Positions 1-8,040 of a stretch of 33,793 bases of DNA are shown piece after piece. The translations under genes were made by a program, and so were the position numbers. Source of the stretch: Mesorhizobium norvegicum (GTDB taxonomy: Bacteria; Pseudomonadota; Alphaproteobacteria; Rhizobiales; Rhizobiaceae); the NCBI RefSeq assembly GCF_004919685.1, contig NZ_SMYZ01000045.1:1-33793 (forward strand). The letters run 5' to 3'. Within the stretch, counting starts at the first letter, position 1. Every line of letters starts with the position of its first letter. The notes under the pieces are model-generated. The model searched no databases. It saw nothing but the letters and a program-made list of their open reading frames with translations, and was not told the origin of the DNA.

Positions 1-1
1 A

Positions 2-103
2 CAGCCCGCCGTGCGGGCTGGGCAACACTGCCGTCGAGACGACCGGCGCCAGTGTTGCATGGAACGCATGGTGCCTATGCGGCAACACCCATGTGATTGC
101 CGC
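2..103. other. Three consecutive hairpins at the window edge
   Basis: Three perfect inverted repeats follow one another. Arms 2-9 and 13-20 give an 8-bp stem with a 3-nt loop. Arms 22-30 and 50-58 give a 9-bp stem. Arms 79-85 and 97-103 give a 7-bp stem with an 11-nt loop. The word GGCAACAC recurs at 21-28 and 81-88, and its complement lies near 51-58. The stretch lies upstream of the small plus-strand gene at 175. It could be a terminator of a gene left of the window plus a structured leader or small RNA. I cannot choose, because the left context is missing. Confidence 0.4.
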
Positions 104-174
104 TGAAACGCACCTATTTATGTTGCGCTGCACAAATATGGCTGTGCGCCACCCGTGCGCGAAAGGACATGATG

Positions 175-342
175 ATGAGCAACCGCAAGATATTTTCGGC
201 AATCGGCGATTTCTTCACGGTATTCGGCAGCGCCGTGGCCGCTTCACGGGCTGTGGAAGCCGGTCGTAAGCCGCGTGCCAACGACCTGCGCAACCTCGGC
301 GTCGAACCTGCTGCCTTCGATCGGATCGGCCGCCGCTTCTAG
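175..342 (+). CDS. Small conserved-looking protein, 55 aa, function unknown
   Basis: The protein begins MSNRKIFSAIGDFF. Three ATG codons lie in a row at 169, 172 and 175. The third was chosen because the purine stretch GAAAGGA at 161-167 is 7 nt upstream, a normal ribosome-binding distance; the first would leave almost no spacing. The protein has a hydrophobic N-terminal half with FTVFGSAVAASRAVE (about 14-28) and a basic C-terminal half ending LGVEPAAFDRIGRRF. The ending recalls the short C-terminal motif of DUF1127-type small proteins of alphaproteobacteria, but the N-terminal half is different, so I do not assign the family. The gene stands alone and converges with trmB across a hairpin. 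No function can be read from the sequence. Confidence 0.6.
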   Translation: MSNRKIFSAIGDFFTVFGSAVAASRAVEAGRKPRANDLRNLGVEPAAFDRIGRRF

Positions 343-373
343 AGACTGGCGAGTAGAGCCAGGCGCGTCTGAC

Positions 374-394
374 ACGGGAACCTATGGTTCCCGT
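374..394. terminator. Hairpin between convergent genes
   Basis: Arms 374-382 and 386-394 form a perfect 9-bp stem with a 3-nt loop. It sits between the stop of the small plus-strand gene (342) and the stop of trmB (418), where a bidirectional terminator would be expected. Neither side has a run of T, so it is not a textbook intrinsic terminator. Confidence 0.45.
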
Positions 395-417
395 CGAGCC
401 ACCGTTCAAGCCACCGG

Positions 418-1119
418 TTATTTCCGAACGAAGGTAAGATAGGCCGGGCGTCGGCCCTCACGAATGGCCTTCGCCTCGTAACGGGTGCCCGGCCAGCCAT
501 CATAGGGCCGGTGCCAGTCCGCCGCCTCCGAAGCCTGCCACGCGAACGCGCCATGCGCGCGGCAATGCAGCAAGGTCCAGTTGACATAGGTGTCGATATC
601 GGACGCGAAGCGGAATTTTGAACCCGGCTTCAACACGCGCGCGAACCGCTCGAGATTGACCGGGCTGACGAAGCGTCGCTTCCAGTGTTTCTTCTTCGGC
701 CAGGGATCGGGATAGAGCAGATCGATGCCGTCGAGCGAGGCTTGCGGCAGCCAGTCGAGCAGCCGGGTGGCGTCGTCGTCATAAACGCGCAGATTGGCGA
801 GCGGCTTCTCCCGCACCGCCATCATCATCTTGGCCATGCCGTTGACGAAGGGCTCGACGCCGATAAAGCCGATCGCGGGCGCCTCGGTCGCGCGATGCAG
901 GAGATGTTCGCCGCCGCCGAAGCCGATCTCGAGGCGAACCGCGCTAACATCGGCTTCAAACAGAGTGCGCAGATCGGCCGGCGGTTCGGCCGTCAGGTCG
1001 AGCCGATATTTCCCGAAACCGCTTTCCAGCGCGGCCGCCTGCTGCGGACGCATGGTCTTGCCGCGCCGGCGACCGAAGAAGGCTTCGGTCGCGCGGCTTG
1101 GTCTGTCCTTCGGGTCCAT
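418..1119 (-). CDS. trmB: tRNA (guanine-N7-)-methyltransferase TrmB
   Basis: This enzyme methylates N7 of G46 in the variable loop of tRNA using S-adenosylmethionine. The 233-residue product has the SAM-binding motif EIGFGGGEH (about 64-72) and the TrmB hallmark YPDPWPKKKHWKRRF (about 136-150). It also has the SDIDTYVNW segment (173-181) and the C-terminal GTRYEAKAIREGR (211-223). The reading frame stays open well upstream, but that part is a shadow of metK; the ATG at 1119 (MDPKDRPSR) gives the usual family length. The gene lies 23 nt after the metK stop on the same strand, so the SAM-consuming methyltransferase probably shares a transcript with the SAM synthetase. The family call is firm; the start is slightly less so. 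Confidence 0.93.
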   Translation of the reverse strand: MDPKDRPSRATEAFFGRRRGKTMRPQQAAALESGFGKYRLDLTAEPPADLRTLFEADVSAVRLEIGFGGGEHLLHRATEAPAIGFIGVEPFVNGMAKMMMAVREKPLANLRVYDDDATRLLDWLPQASLDGIDLLYPDPWPKKKHWKRRFVSPVNLERFARVLKPGSKFRFASDIDTYVNWTLLHCRAHGAFAWQASEAADWHRPYDGWPGTRYEAKAIREGRRPAYLTFVRK

Positions 1120-1142
1120 GACGGGACTTTGCGGCGCCGCTG

Positions 1143-2408
<1,266 letters not shown>

Positions 2409-2423
2409 GGGTGTCCCCTCTTG

Positions 2424-2447
2424 AAAAACGATCGGCAGGCTGCCGAT
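2424..2447 (-). promoter_or_regulatory. Terminator-like hairpin in the metK leader
   Basis: Read on the minus strand, a perfect 7-bp stem (2447-2441 with 2437-2431, 3-nt loop) is followed after two bases by five U (2428-2424). The metK Shine-Dalgarno GAGGGG begins only three bases later. An intrinsic-terminator shape between the predicted start of transcription (about 2455) and the ribosome-binding site suggests attenuation or control of translation. It could also end transcripts coming from the upstream regulator gene. I do not recognise a known SAM riboswitch consensus. Confidence 0.5.
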
Positions 2448-2461
2448 TTTGGCGCGCCACG

Positions 2462-2490
2462 TGTTAGCGGGGCGAAGCGCCGCTCGTCAA
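2462..2490 (-). promoter_or_regulatory. Predicted metK promoter
   Basis: On the minus strand there is TTGACG (2490-2485), a 17-bp spacer and CTAACA (2467-2462). This fits the alphaproteobacterial housekeeping pattern well. It places transcription start near 2455 and gives metK a leader of about 45 nt that includes the hairpin described separately. Confidence 0.6.
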
Positions 2491-2537
2491 GCGGTGCTTC
2501 GGTTCTGGCATGAATGTCGATGCGTTTATCTTGTGCC

Positions 2538-2560
2538 ACCGGCGGCAAGACGCCGCCGGT
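2538..2560 (-). terminator. Strong hairpin after the PhrR/PraR-like gene
   Basis: Arms 2538-2546 and 2552-2560 form a perfect GC-rich 9-bp stem with a 5-nt loop, beginning 17 nt after the stop codon of the regulator gene. There is no T run on the minus strand after it, so it may stabilise the 3' end or act with Rho rather than be a classical intrinsic terminator. Confidence 0.5.
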
Positions 2561-2577
2561 CCTGGCGTGATTGCAGA

Positions 2578-2997
2578 TCAGTCGGGATCGTCCGTGGAGA
2601 GGGACTTGACCAGGTCTATGATCCTGCGGCGCACCTTGGCGTCGGCGATCTTGACAAAGGCCCGGTTGAGCTGAAGACCTTCAGGGCTGCCGCAGAATTC
2701 GACGGCGAAGGCCATCGACGCATCCTCGGCAAATCCACGGCCCGCCACGGGCTCCTGGCCGGGCGCATCCTCGAAAAAGAAGGCGACAGGAACTCCGAGT
2801 ATGGACGCGATCGCCTGCAGACGGCTGGCGCCGACGCGGTTGGTGCCCTTTTCATATTTCTGAATCTGTTGAAATGTGATGCCGAGGTTTTCTCCCAGCT
2901 TTTCCTGGCTCATTCCCAGCATGTTGCGGCGAAGCCGGATGCGACTGCCGACATGGATATCGATCGGATTCGGTTTCTTCTTGTTGTCTTCTGTCAT
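2578..2997 (-). CDS. phrR: XRE/Cro-type transcriptional regulator, PhrR/PraR-like
   Basis: The 139-residue protein has an N-terminal helix-turn-helix of the Cro/CI type at about 16-72, with SQEKLGENLGITFQQIQKYE (30-49) as the core. A C-terminal part follows, ending in KVRRRIIDLVKSLSTDD. The neighbour lnt supports the name: in Sinorhizobium, phrR, a regulator induced by low pH, lies beside actA, the lnt homologue. The related PraR controls quorum sensing, attachment and reb genes in Rhizobium and Azorhizobium. That context is from memory. The ATG at 2997 has GAGGAA at 3001-3006. A promoter overlaps the lnt stop, with two short palindromes just after the -10 box that could be an operator. The family is firm; orthology to phrR/praR is likely. 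Confidence 0.85.
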   Translation of the reverse strand: MTEDNKKKPNPIDIHVGSRIRLRRNMLGMSQEKLGENLGITFQQIQKYEKGTNRVGASRLQAIASILGVPVAFFFEDAPGQEPVAGRGFAEDASMAFAVEFCGSPEGLQLNRAFVKIADAKVRRRIIDLVKSLSTDDPD

Positions 2998-3094
2998 TTT
3001 TTCCTCGCCGAATTTTTTCGGCTTTCTCTATTTTTTTCCTGCCCAAACGAAGCCGGAGGCAACTGCCCCAAACAGAATGATCAACCGGCTTCGA

Positions 3095-3142
3095 GAAATT
3101 TCAAGCGCTTACAGTATGAGTTTCTAATGTGTAGGCTGTCAA
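3095..3142 (-). promoter_or_regulatory. Predicted phrR/praR promoter with palindromes
   Basis: On the minus strand, TTGACA (3142-3137) and TCATAC (3119-3114) are separated by 17 bp. The -35 box overlaps the stop codon of lnt (3139-3141). Just past the -10 box are two adjacent perfect 8-bp palindromes, AAGCGCTT (3103-3110) and GAAATTTC (3095-3102), around the expected transcription start. They are candidate operators, for example for self-repression. The leader of the regulator would be about 110 nt. Confidence 0.5.
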
Positions 3143-4731
3143 TTCACCCGTAGCCTTTGCCTTACGTTCAACAATGCGGCGGCGATGGCAAACAGCAACA
3201 TGATCAGCATTCCGTTAATGCGCCGTTGGCCGGGAGATATGACCGCCTGGTCAGAAATCGGGACATGGGCATCGATGGCGCCGCGGGCGTCGATCGCCAG
3301 CGCATCGACGATGCGGCCGCGCGGATCAACGACGGCCGAGATGCCGTTGTTGGCAGCACGCAGCAATGGCAATCCATTCTCCACCGCACGGATCTGGGCC
3401 TGCCTGAAATGCTGATACGGACCCGGCGTGTCGCCGAACCACGCATCATTGGTAACGTTCACAATAAGCTGTGCTGACGTTGCGTCAACTGCCACCAGAT
3501 CGGGAAAGATCACCTCATAGCAGATAAATGGCAGTGCGCGGATGCCGTCAGGCAGGGTGATGGCGTGCCGCTCATTGCCGGCCGCAAACGTCATCGGCCC
3601 GGCAACCAGTTGTTCGATGCCGAAACGCGCGAGCAGGTCGGAGAAAGGCAGGTATTCGCCGAACGGCACCAGATGAACCTTGTCGACGGCGTCAGTGATT
3701 TCACCCTTGTCGTCGATCGCCACCACGGAGTTGTAGTAGCGGCTGTCGGCATTCGCGGCCGAGCCGCCTTCCTCGCGGACGACGCCGGCGATCAGCATCT
3801 GGCCGGGTCCCAGCATGTCGCCCAGCGCCGTCAATGCGTCCGGACGCTCGGTGAAGAGGAACGGCACCGAGGTTTCGGGCCACAGGATCAGTTGCGGCTT
3901 TTCATGACCGGGGTCCGGCGCCTTGGCCGACAGCCCTATCAAGGTGGCGAAGATGCGGTCGCGCACCGAGGCGTCCCACTTTTCCGACAGGTCCACGGCC
4001 GGCTGGACGATGCGGACGTCCAGGCTGCGCGCCGCCGGCTTTTCGGGAGCGGCAAGCCTGATATAGCCGAAGCCGACATGGGCAGCGGCGAGCACGACAA
4101 ACAGCGCCGCGCCGAGGCGAAGATGCCTGCGCGCGGCCAGCAGCGCCGGCAGCGCGAAAACGAACACCGCGAGCGCGTTCATGCCGATCATGCCGGTCAC
4201 CGAGACGCTCTGCATCAGCAAAGGCACGGGCATGGCCGCGTAGCCGATGGCATTCCAGGGAAAACCGGTGAACAGGAAGCCGCGCAGCCACTCCATCAGC
4301 CCGAAGCCGAAGGCGAGGGCGGCGATGCGGCCGATGTCGTTGCTCCACAGCAGCCGGGCGACCATGGCTGCAAAGCCGTAGAAAAAGGCGAGTGTGAACG
4401 GAATGCCGACCACCGCGAAGGGAAGCGCCCAGGCAAAGCTGTCGGCCTCGACCAGCAGGGCCGAGCCGACCCACCAGAGGCCGGCAAGAAAATAGCCGAA
4501 GCCGAACCACCAGCCGACGGCGAAGGCCGGCCGCAGGCGCCGGAACAGGCTGGCCGAGGCTTCACCGGTGGCGCCGTCGATCAGCCAGACCAGCAGCGGA
4601 AACGAGATGAAACAGGCGGCGAAGAAATCGTAAGGCGCCTGCCCAAGCACCGCCAAGGCGCCTGCGAGAAACGCCACGAGCGCACGCCGCCAACCCCAAA
4701 GCAGAATTATCCGGCCGGCCAGGCGCTCCAT
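3139..4731 (-). CDS. lnt: Apolipoprotein N-acyltransferase
   Basis: Lnt adds the third acyl chain to the N-terminal cysteine of lipoproteins in the inner membrane. The 530-residue protein has a hydrophobic N-terminal half with several membrane segments, then a nitrilase-like periplasmic domain. All three catalytic residues can be placed: Glu286 in LILWPETSVPF, Lys351 in DKVHLVPFGEYLPF and Cys404 in PFICYEVIFPD. A last hydrophobic segment precedes the C-terminus. The reading frame allows an ATG 33 nt upstream, but the ATG at 4731 (MERLAGRIILLW) has GGAAG five bases before it and fits the family. In rhizobia this gene is also known as actA, needed for acid tolerance. Corc, ybeY, phoH and miaB lie upstream on the same strand, as in E. 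coli, with one extra gene inserted. Confidence 0.95.
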   Translation of the reverse strand: MERLAGRIILLWGWRRALVAFLAGALAVLGQAPYDFFAACFISFPLLVWLIDGATGEASASLFRRLRPAFAVGWWFGFGYFLAGLWWVGSALLVEADSFAWALPFAVVGIPFTLAFFYGFAAMVARLLWSNDIGRIAALAFGFGLMEWLRGFLFTGFPWNAIGYAAMPVPLLMQSVSVTGMIGMNALAVFVFALPALLAARRHLRLGAALFVVLAAAHVGFGYIRLAAPEKPAARSLDVRIVQPAVDLSEKWDASVRDRIFATLIGLSAKAPDPGHEKPQLILWPETSVPFLFTERPDALTALGDMLGPGQMLIAGVVREEGGSAANADSRYYNSVVAIDDKGEITDAVDKVHLVPFGEYLPFSDLLARFGIEQLVAGPMTFAAGNERHAITLPDGIRALPFICYEVIFPDLVAVDATSAQLIVNVTNDAWFGDTPGPYQHFRQAQIRAVENGLPLLRAANNGISAVVDPRGRIVDALAIDARGAIDAHVPISDQAVISPGQRRINGMLIMLLFAIAAALLNVRQRLRVN

Positions 4732-4835
4732 GCATACTTCCGAGTCGCGCGAATCAGGACGCAAGATTTAACAGGCCGCGGTCCGCGCACCAAACGCCGG
4801 ATGGCTGGCTGCGATTACAAGCTCCGGCCACCGCC

Positions 4836-5306
4836 CTACCGGTGCCAGCCGTCGATTTGAACATCCCCCAGCCGCTCGGCCTCCTCGCGCGGGACCGAAC
4901 GGATGGTCTGCGTGAAGGTCCAGACATGGCCCTCGGGATCGCGCGCCCGATACTGGCGCTCGCCGTAGAACTGATCCGTCGGATCCTGGATTATATCAGC
5001 ACCGGCCGCCCGAGCCTGCTCGCAATGTGCGTCGATGCTATCCTTCAGTCTGACATAGACCGATTGCGTGTTCTTGCCCGAGACCGAAGCCGGGCTGGCG
5101 ACATAATCGGCCCATTCGGAATCGACGATGATGTAGCTGTCGCCGAACCGCATCTCGGCGTGGACGAGTCTTCCCTCGGCATCGCTGACCACCATGCTGC
5201 GCGCGAAGCCGAAGGCTGATTCAAGCCAGTCCAGCGCGGCACGAGGGTCCTTGTAGAAGACGCCGGAACCCAGGCTTGAGTGCTTGAACGGGTCGTCGAC
5301 AGTCAT
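4836..5306 (-). CDS. VOC-superfamily (glyoxalase/bleomycin-resistance fold) protein
   Basis: The 156-residue product shows the paired beta-alpha-beta-beta-beta layout of the vicinal oxygen chelate fold. The first module runs from KDPRAALDWLESAFGF through LVHAEMRFGDSYIIVDSE. The second runs from TQSVYVRLKDSIDAHCEQA through YRARDPEGHVWTFTQ. It is closest in style to the PhnB/bleomycin-resistance-like branch; substrate and metal cannot be deduced. The start is ATG 5306 (MTVDDPFKHSS), 16 nt after the corC stop; no strong Shine-Dalgarno is seen, suggesting coupling to corC. A frame open further upstream reads over corC and is rejected. It is an insertion in the otherwise conserved corC-lnt pair; the gap to lnt is 104 nt. 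Confidence 0.8.
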   Translation of the reverse strand: MTVDDPFKHSSLGSGVFYKDPRAALDWLESAFGFARSMVVSDAEGRLVHAEMRFGDSYIIVDSEWADYVASPASVSGKNTQSVYVRLKDSIDAHCEQARAAGADIIQDPTDQFYGERQYRARDPEGHVWTFTQTIRSVPREEAERLGDVQIDGWHR

Positions 5307-5322
5307 CGGGCGAGCGAAACGC

Positions 5323-6417
5323 TCACGCCTGTTCGGTGCGCGCGGTGGCACGCCGGCGGCGCTCGCCTTTCTGGCTCTGCACGATGCGCACGCGCTTGAC
5401 GCGGCGCGGATCGGCGTCGAGCACGTGGAACTCGAAGCCGGGTATCGCCTGCACCACCTCGCCGCGGGCCGGAACGCGGCCAAGCGTGTTGAAGATCATG
5501 CCGCCGATGGTGTCGACATATTCGCCATGTTCGCCGGCGGCGAAATCCTCGCCGATCATCTTGGCAACGTCGTCGATCTCGGCCTTGCCGTCGACGATGA
5601 ACACGCCGTCACCGCTCTGGGTGATCATCGGCTCGTCGTCGTCATGCTCGTCTTCGATGTCGCCGACCACCATCTCGACGATGTCCTCCAGCGAGGCAAG
5701 GCCGTCGGTGCCGCCATATTCATCGATGACCAGCGCCATCTGCGTGCGCGTCGTCTGCATGCGGCCCATCAGGTCGGAGGCAAGCATAGACGGCGGCACG
5801 AACAGCACCGGGCGGATCAGATTGAGGTCGCCAATGGTGCGTGCGAGGTCGACCTGGGCGAGATCGAGAACCGTGGCGGCGGGGGTTTTCCTGGTCGTAC
5901 GGCCCTTCTTGACGCGCGCGATCTTGGTGATGTGGGCCAGCACGTCACGGATATGGACCATGCCGCGGGGATCGTCGAGCGTCTCGGAATAGACGGGCAT
6001 GCGCGAATGGCCGGATTGTTCGAAGGTGCCCAGGAGATCGCCGAGCGTCGTCGTGATCTCGACCCCCTGGATGTCGGCGCGCGGCACCATGACGTCCTCG
6101 ACGCGCACCTCGCGCAGCCGCAGGATGTTGTTGAGCATGGCGCGTTCGCCGGGCGAGAAGGATTCGGCATCGCTCGTCGTCTCGGCAAGCGCGCCGGCAA
6201 TTTCCTCGCGCAGGCTGGTTCCGCTGCGTTGCCTGAACAGGCCCAAAACGCGGTCGAACAGGGACGGACCGGCGGGCGATGTTTCGCTGGCAGCGCTGCC
6301 GGCGCTGGCAGCACCAGAGGTGATGGTACTCGGACTTGATCCCTCTTCCGACGTATCGGAAGCCTTGGTCGCACTGCCGGCGTCGGGGCGGGCGGCAGTC
6401 TCTGGTTTGTCGTTCAT
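5323..6417 (-). CDS. corC: HlyC/CorC (YbeX)-family CBS-domain protein
   Basis: The 364-residue protein has a low-complexity Ser/Ala/Thr-rich N-terminus (about 1-50). It continues with the family motif RLREVRVEDVMVPRADI (about 100-116), a pair of CBS domains to about 245 including LVIDEYGGTDGLASLEDIVE, and a C-terminal CorC/HlyC domain with DTIGGMIFNTLGRVPARGE. There are no membrane segments, so it is the short cytosolic type of E. coli YbeX. YbeX has been linked to magnesium/cobalt efflux and, with YbeY and YbeZ, to ribosome homeostasis. The older hemolysin label should not be taken literally. The gene lies between ybeY (27 nt) and the VOC gene (16 nt) in one transcription direction. Confidence 0.9.
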   Translation of the reverse strand: MNDKPETAARPDAGSATKASDTSEEGSSPSTITSGAASAGSAASETSPAGPSLFDRVLGLFRQRSGTSLREEIAGALAETTSDAESFSPGERAMLNNILRLREVRVEDVMVPRADIQGVEITTTLGDLLGTFEQSGHSRMPVYSETLDDPRGMVHIRDVLAHITKIARVKKGRTTRKTPAATVLDLAQVDLARTIGDLNLIRPVLFVPPSMLASDLMGRMQTTRTQMALVIDEYGGTDGLASLEDIVEMVVGDIEDEHDDDEPMITQSGDGVFIVDGKAEIDDVAKMIGEDFAAGEHGEYVDTIGGMIFNTLGRVPARGEVVQAIPGFEFHVLDADPRRVKRVRIVQSQKGERRRRATARTEQA

Positions 6418-6444
6418 CGTCGTCCGGTCAATTGTCAGATGTAG

Positions 6445-6945
6445 TTACGCGTAGGGATCGGGAATGGCAAGCCTCGCGAGCGCTGCGCGTTCGATGGCTT
6501 CCATCGCCTCGGCCTCGGCGTCGGTCTCGTGATCGTAGCCCAGCAAGTGCAGCAGGCCATGGATGACGAGATGAGTGATATGGTTCTCGACAGGCTTGTC
6601 TTCCAGTGCCGCTTCACGCGCGACCGTCTCGGCGGCGAGCACGATGTCGCCGAGCATCGGCGGCAGCGGGCCGCCTTGCGCAAAAGGAAAAGCCGGGAAA
6701 GACAAGACGTTGGTCGGTTTGTCCTTGCCGCGCCAGCCGGCGTTGAGGGTACGGATATGGGCATCGTCGGAAAAAACGAGGCTGAGTTCGGAACGGCCCG
6801 CCACACCGGTTTCGGCAAAAGCAGCCGCGACAGCGCGATCGACCAGCCGCGTCAGGCTTGCCTCATCGGGCCAATCGCCGGCTTCAATCGATATATCGAT
6901 GTCGACGGGAACATTCCCGTCGCCGAATATTATGTCCTCAGGCAT
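6445..6945 (-). CDS. ybeY: Endoribonuclease YbeY
   Basis: YbeY is a small metal-dependent RNase that matures 16S rRNA and takes part in ribosome quality control. The 166-residue product has the diagnostic zinc motif HGLLHLLGYDH, with His129, His133 and His139. The upstream segment KPTNVLSFPAFPF (76-88) is also typical. The N-terminal acidic stretch EDIIFGDGNVPVDIDIS is usual in rhizobia. It follows phoH by 18 nt and precedes corC by 27 nt, the same ybeZ-ybeY-ybeX order as in E. coli. The Sinorhizobium homologue, which I recall as SMc01113, affects symbiosis and small-RNA control; that is transferred knowledge. Confidence 0.96.
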   Translation of the reverse strand: MPEDIIFGDGNVPVDIDISIEAGDWPDEASLTRLVDRAVAAAFAETGVAGRSELSLVFSDDAHIRTLNAGWRGKDKPTNVLSFPAFPFAQGGPLPPMLGDIVLAAETVAREAALEDKPVENHITHLVIHGLLHLLGYDHETDAEAEAMEAIERAALARLAIPDPYA

Positions 6946-6963
6946 GAAGCCGCATCGTCGAAA

Positions 6964-8013
6964 TCAATTCTCGGCGCCGAGGCCGCGCGCCAGTTTGGCG
7001 TCCCGGTCGTACGCCCTGACGATTTCCGCCACCAGCGGATGGCGAACCACGTCGCCATCATTGAAGCGCACGGTGACCGCGCCGGCCACGCCGTCCAGCA
7101 CGCGCAAGGCTTCGACCAGGCCCGATTTGGTGTTCGAGGGAAGGTCGATCTGGGTCGGATCGCCGGTGACGATCATGCGCGAGTTCTCGCCGAGACGGGT
7201 CAGGAACATCTTCATCTGCATCGGCGTGGTGTTCTGCGCCTCGTCGAGGATGACGGCGGCGTGCGCCAGCGTGCGGCCGCGCATGAAGGCGAGCGGCGCG
7301 ATCTCGATCACTTCGGCGGCAATGGCGCGCTCGACCTTGTCGGCCGGCATCATGTCGTAAAGCGCGTCATAGAGCGGCCGCAGATAGGGATCGACCTTTT
7401 CCTTCATGTCGCCCGGCAGGAAACCCAGCCGTTCGCCGGCCTCGACCGCCGGCCGCGAGAGAATGATGCGCTCGACCATGCCGCGCTCGAGCAGCATCGC
7501 CGCATGCGCGACCGCCAGATAGGTCTTGCCGGTGCCAGCCGGGCCGATGCCGAACACCAGTTCCGACCGTTCCAGCGCCCGCATATAGGCGTCCTGGTTG
7601 AGCGAGCGGGCATAGATCGTCTTCTTGCGGGTGGCGATCTGGGCGGCGGAGACCTTGCCCTTGCGCTCCAGCGTCGGCAAGGTCAGCTGATCGTCGGCGG
7701 CGATCGCCATGCGCACGGCGCCGTCGACGTCGGACTGGCCGATATCGACGCCCTTCTGGAGAATGCCGTAGAGATTGTCGAGGGCGCGGCGCGCCTGCTC
7801 GGCGGCCGACGCCGAGCCCTTGATGGTCAACTGGTTGCCGCGCGAGCGGATGTCGACGCCGAGCTTCTGCTCCAGCCTGGCGAGGTTTTCGTCGAACTGA
7901 CCGTAAAGGGCGCTGGCAAGCTTGTTGTTGTCGAAAGTCAGAACGATGTGCGCCATGTCAGAAGCCCCAGATGCCGGTACCGGGGGCAGGTTCTTCAGCT
8001 CTGCTGCGCTCAA
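6964..8013 (-). CDS. phoH: PhoH-like ATPase (YbeZ)
   Basis: This 349-residue protein belongs to the PhoH/YbeZ P-loop ATPases, which work with YbeY on RNA. It has an N-terminal nucleic-acid-binding part (about 40-90, with KLGVDIRSRGNQLTIKG). The ATPase domain has Walker A GPAGTGKT (157-164), Walker B VILDEAQN and the conserved MIVTGDPTQIDLP. The start appears to be TTG at 8013, with GAGGAG at 8020-8025 and a 6-nt spacer. The next in-frame ATG (residue 20, MAHIVLTF) lacks such a site but is an alternative. Upstream is miaB (27 nt) and downstream ybeY (18 nt). Function is firm at family level; start codon moderate. Confidence 0.94.
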   Translation of the reverse strand: MSAAELKNLPPVPASGASDMAHIVLTFDNNKLASALYGQFDENLARLEQKLGVDIRSRGNQLTIKGSASAAEQARRALDNLYGILQKGVDIGQSDVDGAVRMAIAADDQLTLPTLERKGKVSAAQIATRKKTIYARSLNQDAYMRALERSELVFGIGPAGTGKTYLAVAHAAMLLERGMVERIILSRPAVEAGERLGFLPGDMKEKVDPYLRPLYDALYDMMPADKVERAIAAEVIEIAPLAFMRGRTLAHAAVILDEAQNTTPMQMKMFLTRLGENSRMIVTGDPTQIDLPSNTKSGLVEALRVLDGVAGAVTVRFNDGDVVRHPLVAEIVRAYDRDAKLARGLGAEN

Positions 8014-8040
8014 CCGTCTCTCCTCATCTGCCGAGACCCC

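Noticed and set aside
2409..2577. A known SAM-II or SAM/SAH riboswitch upstream of metK
   Set aside because: The hairpin is clear but I could not match either consensus by eye, so only a generic regulatory hairpin is reported.
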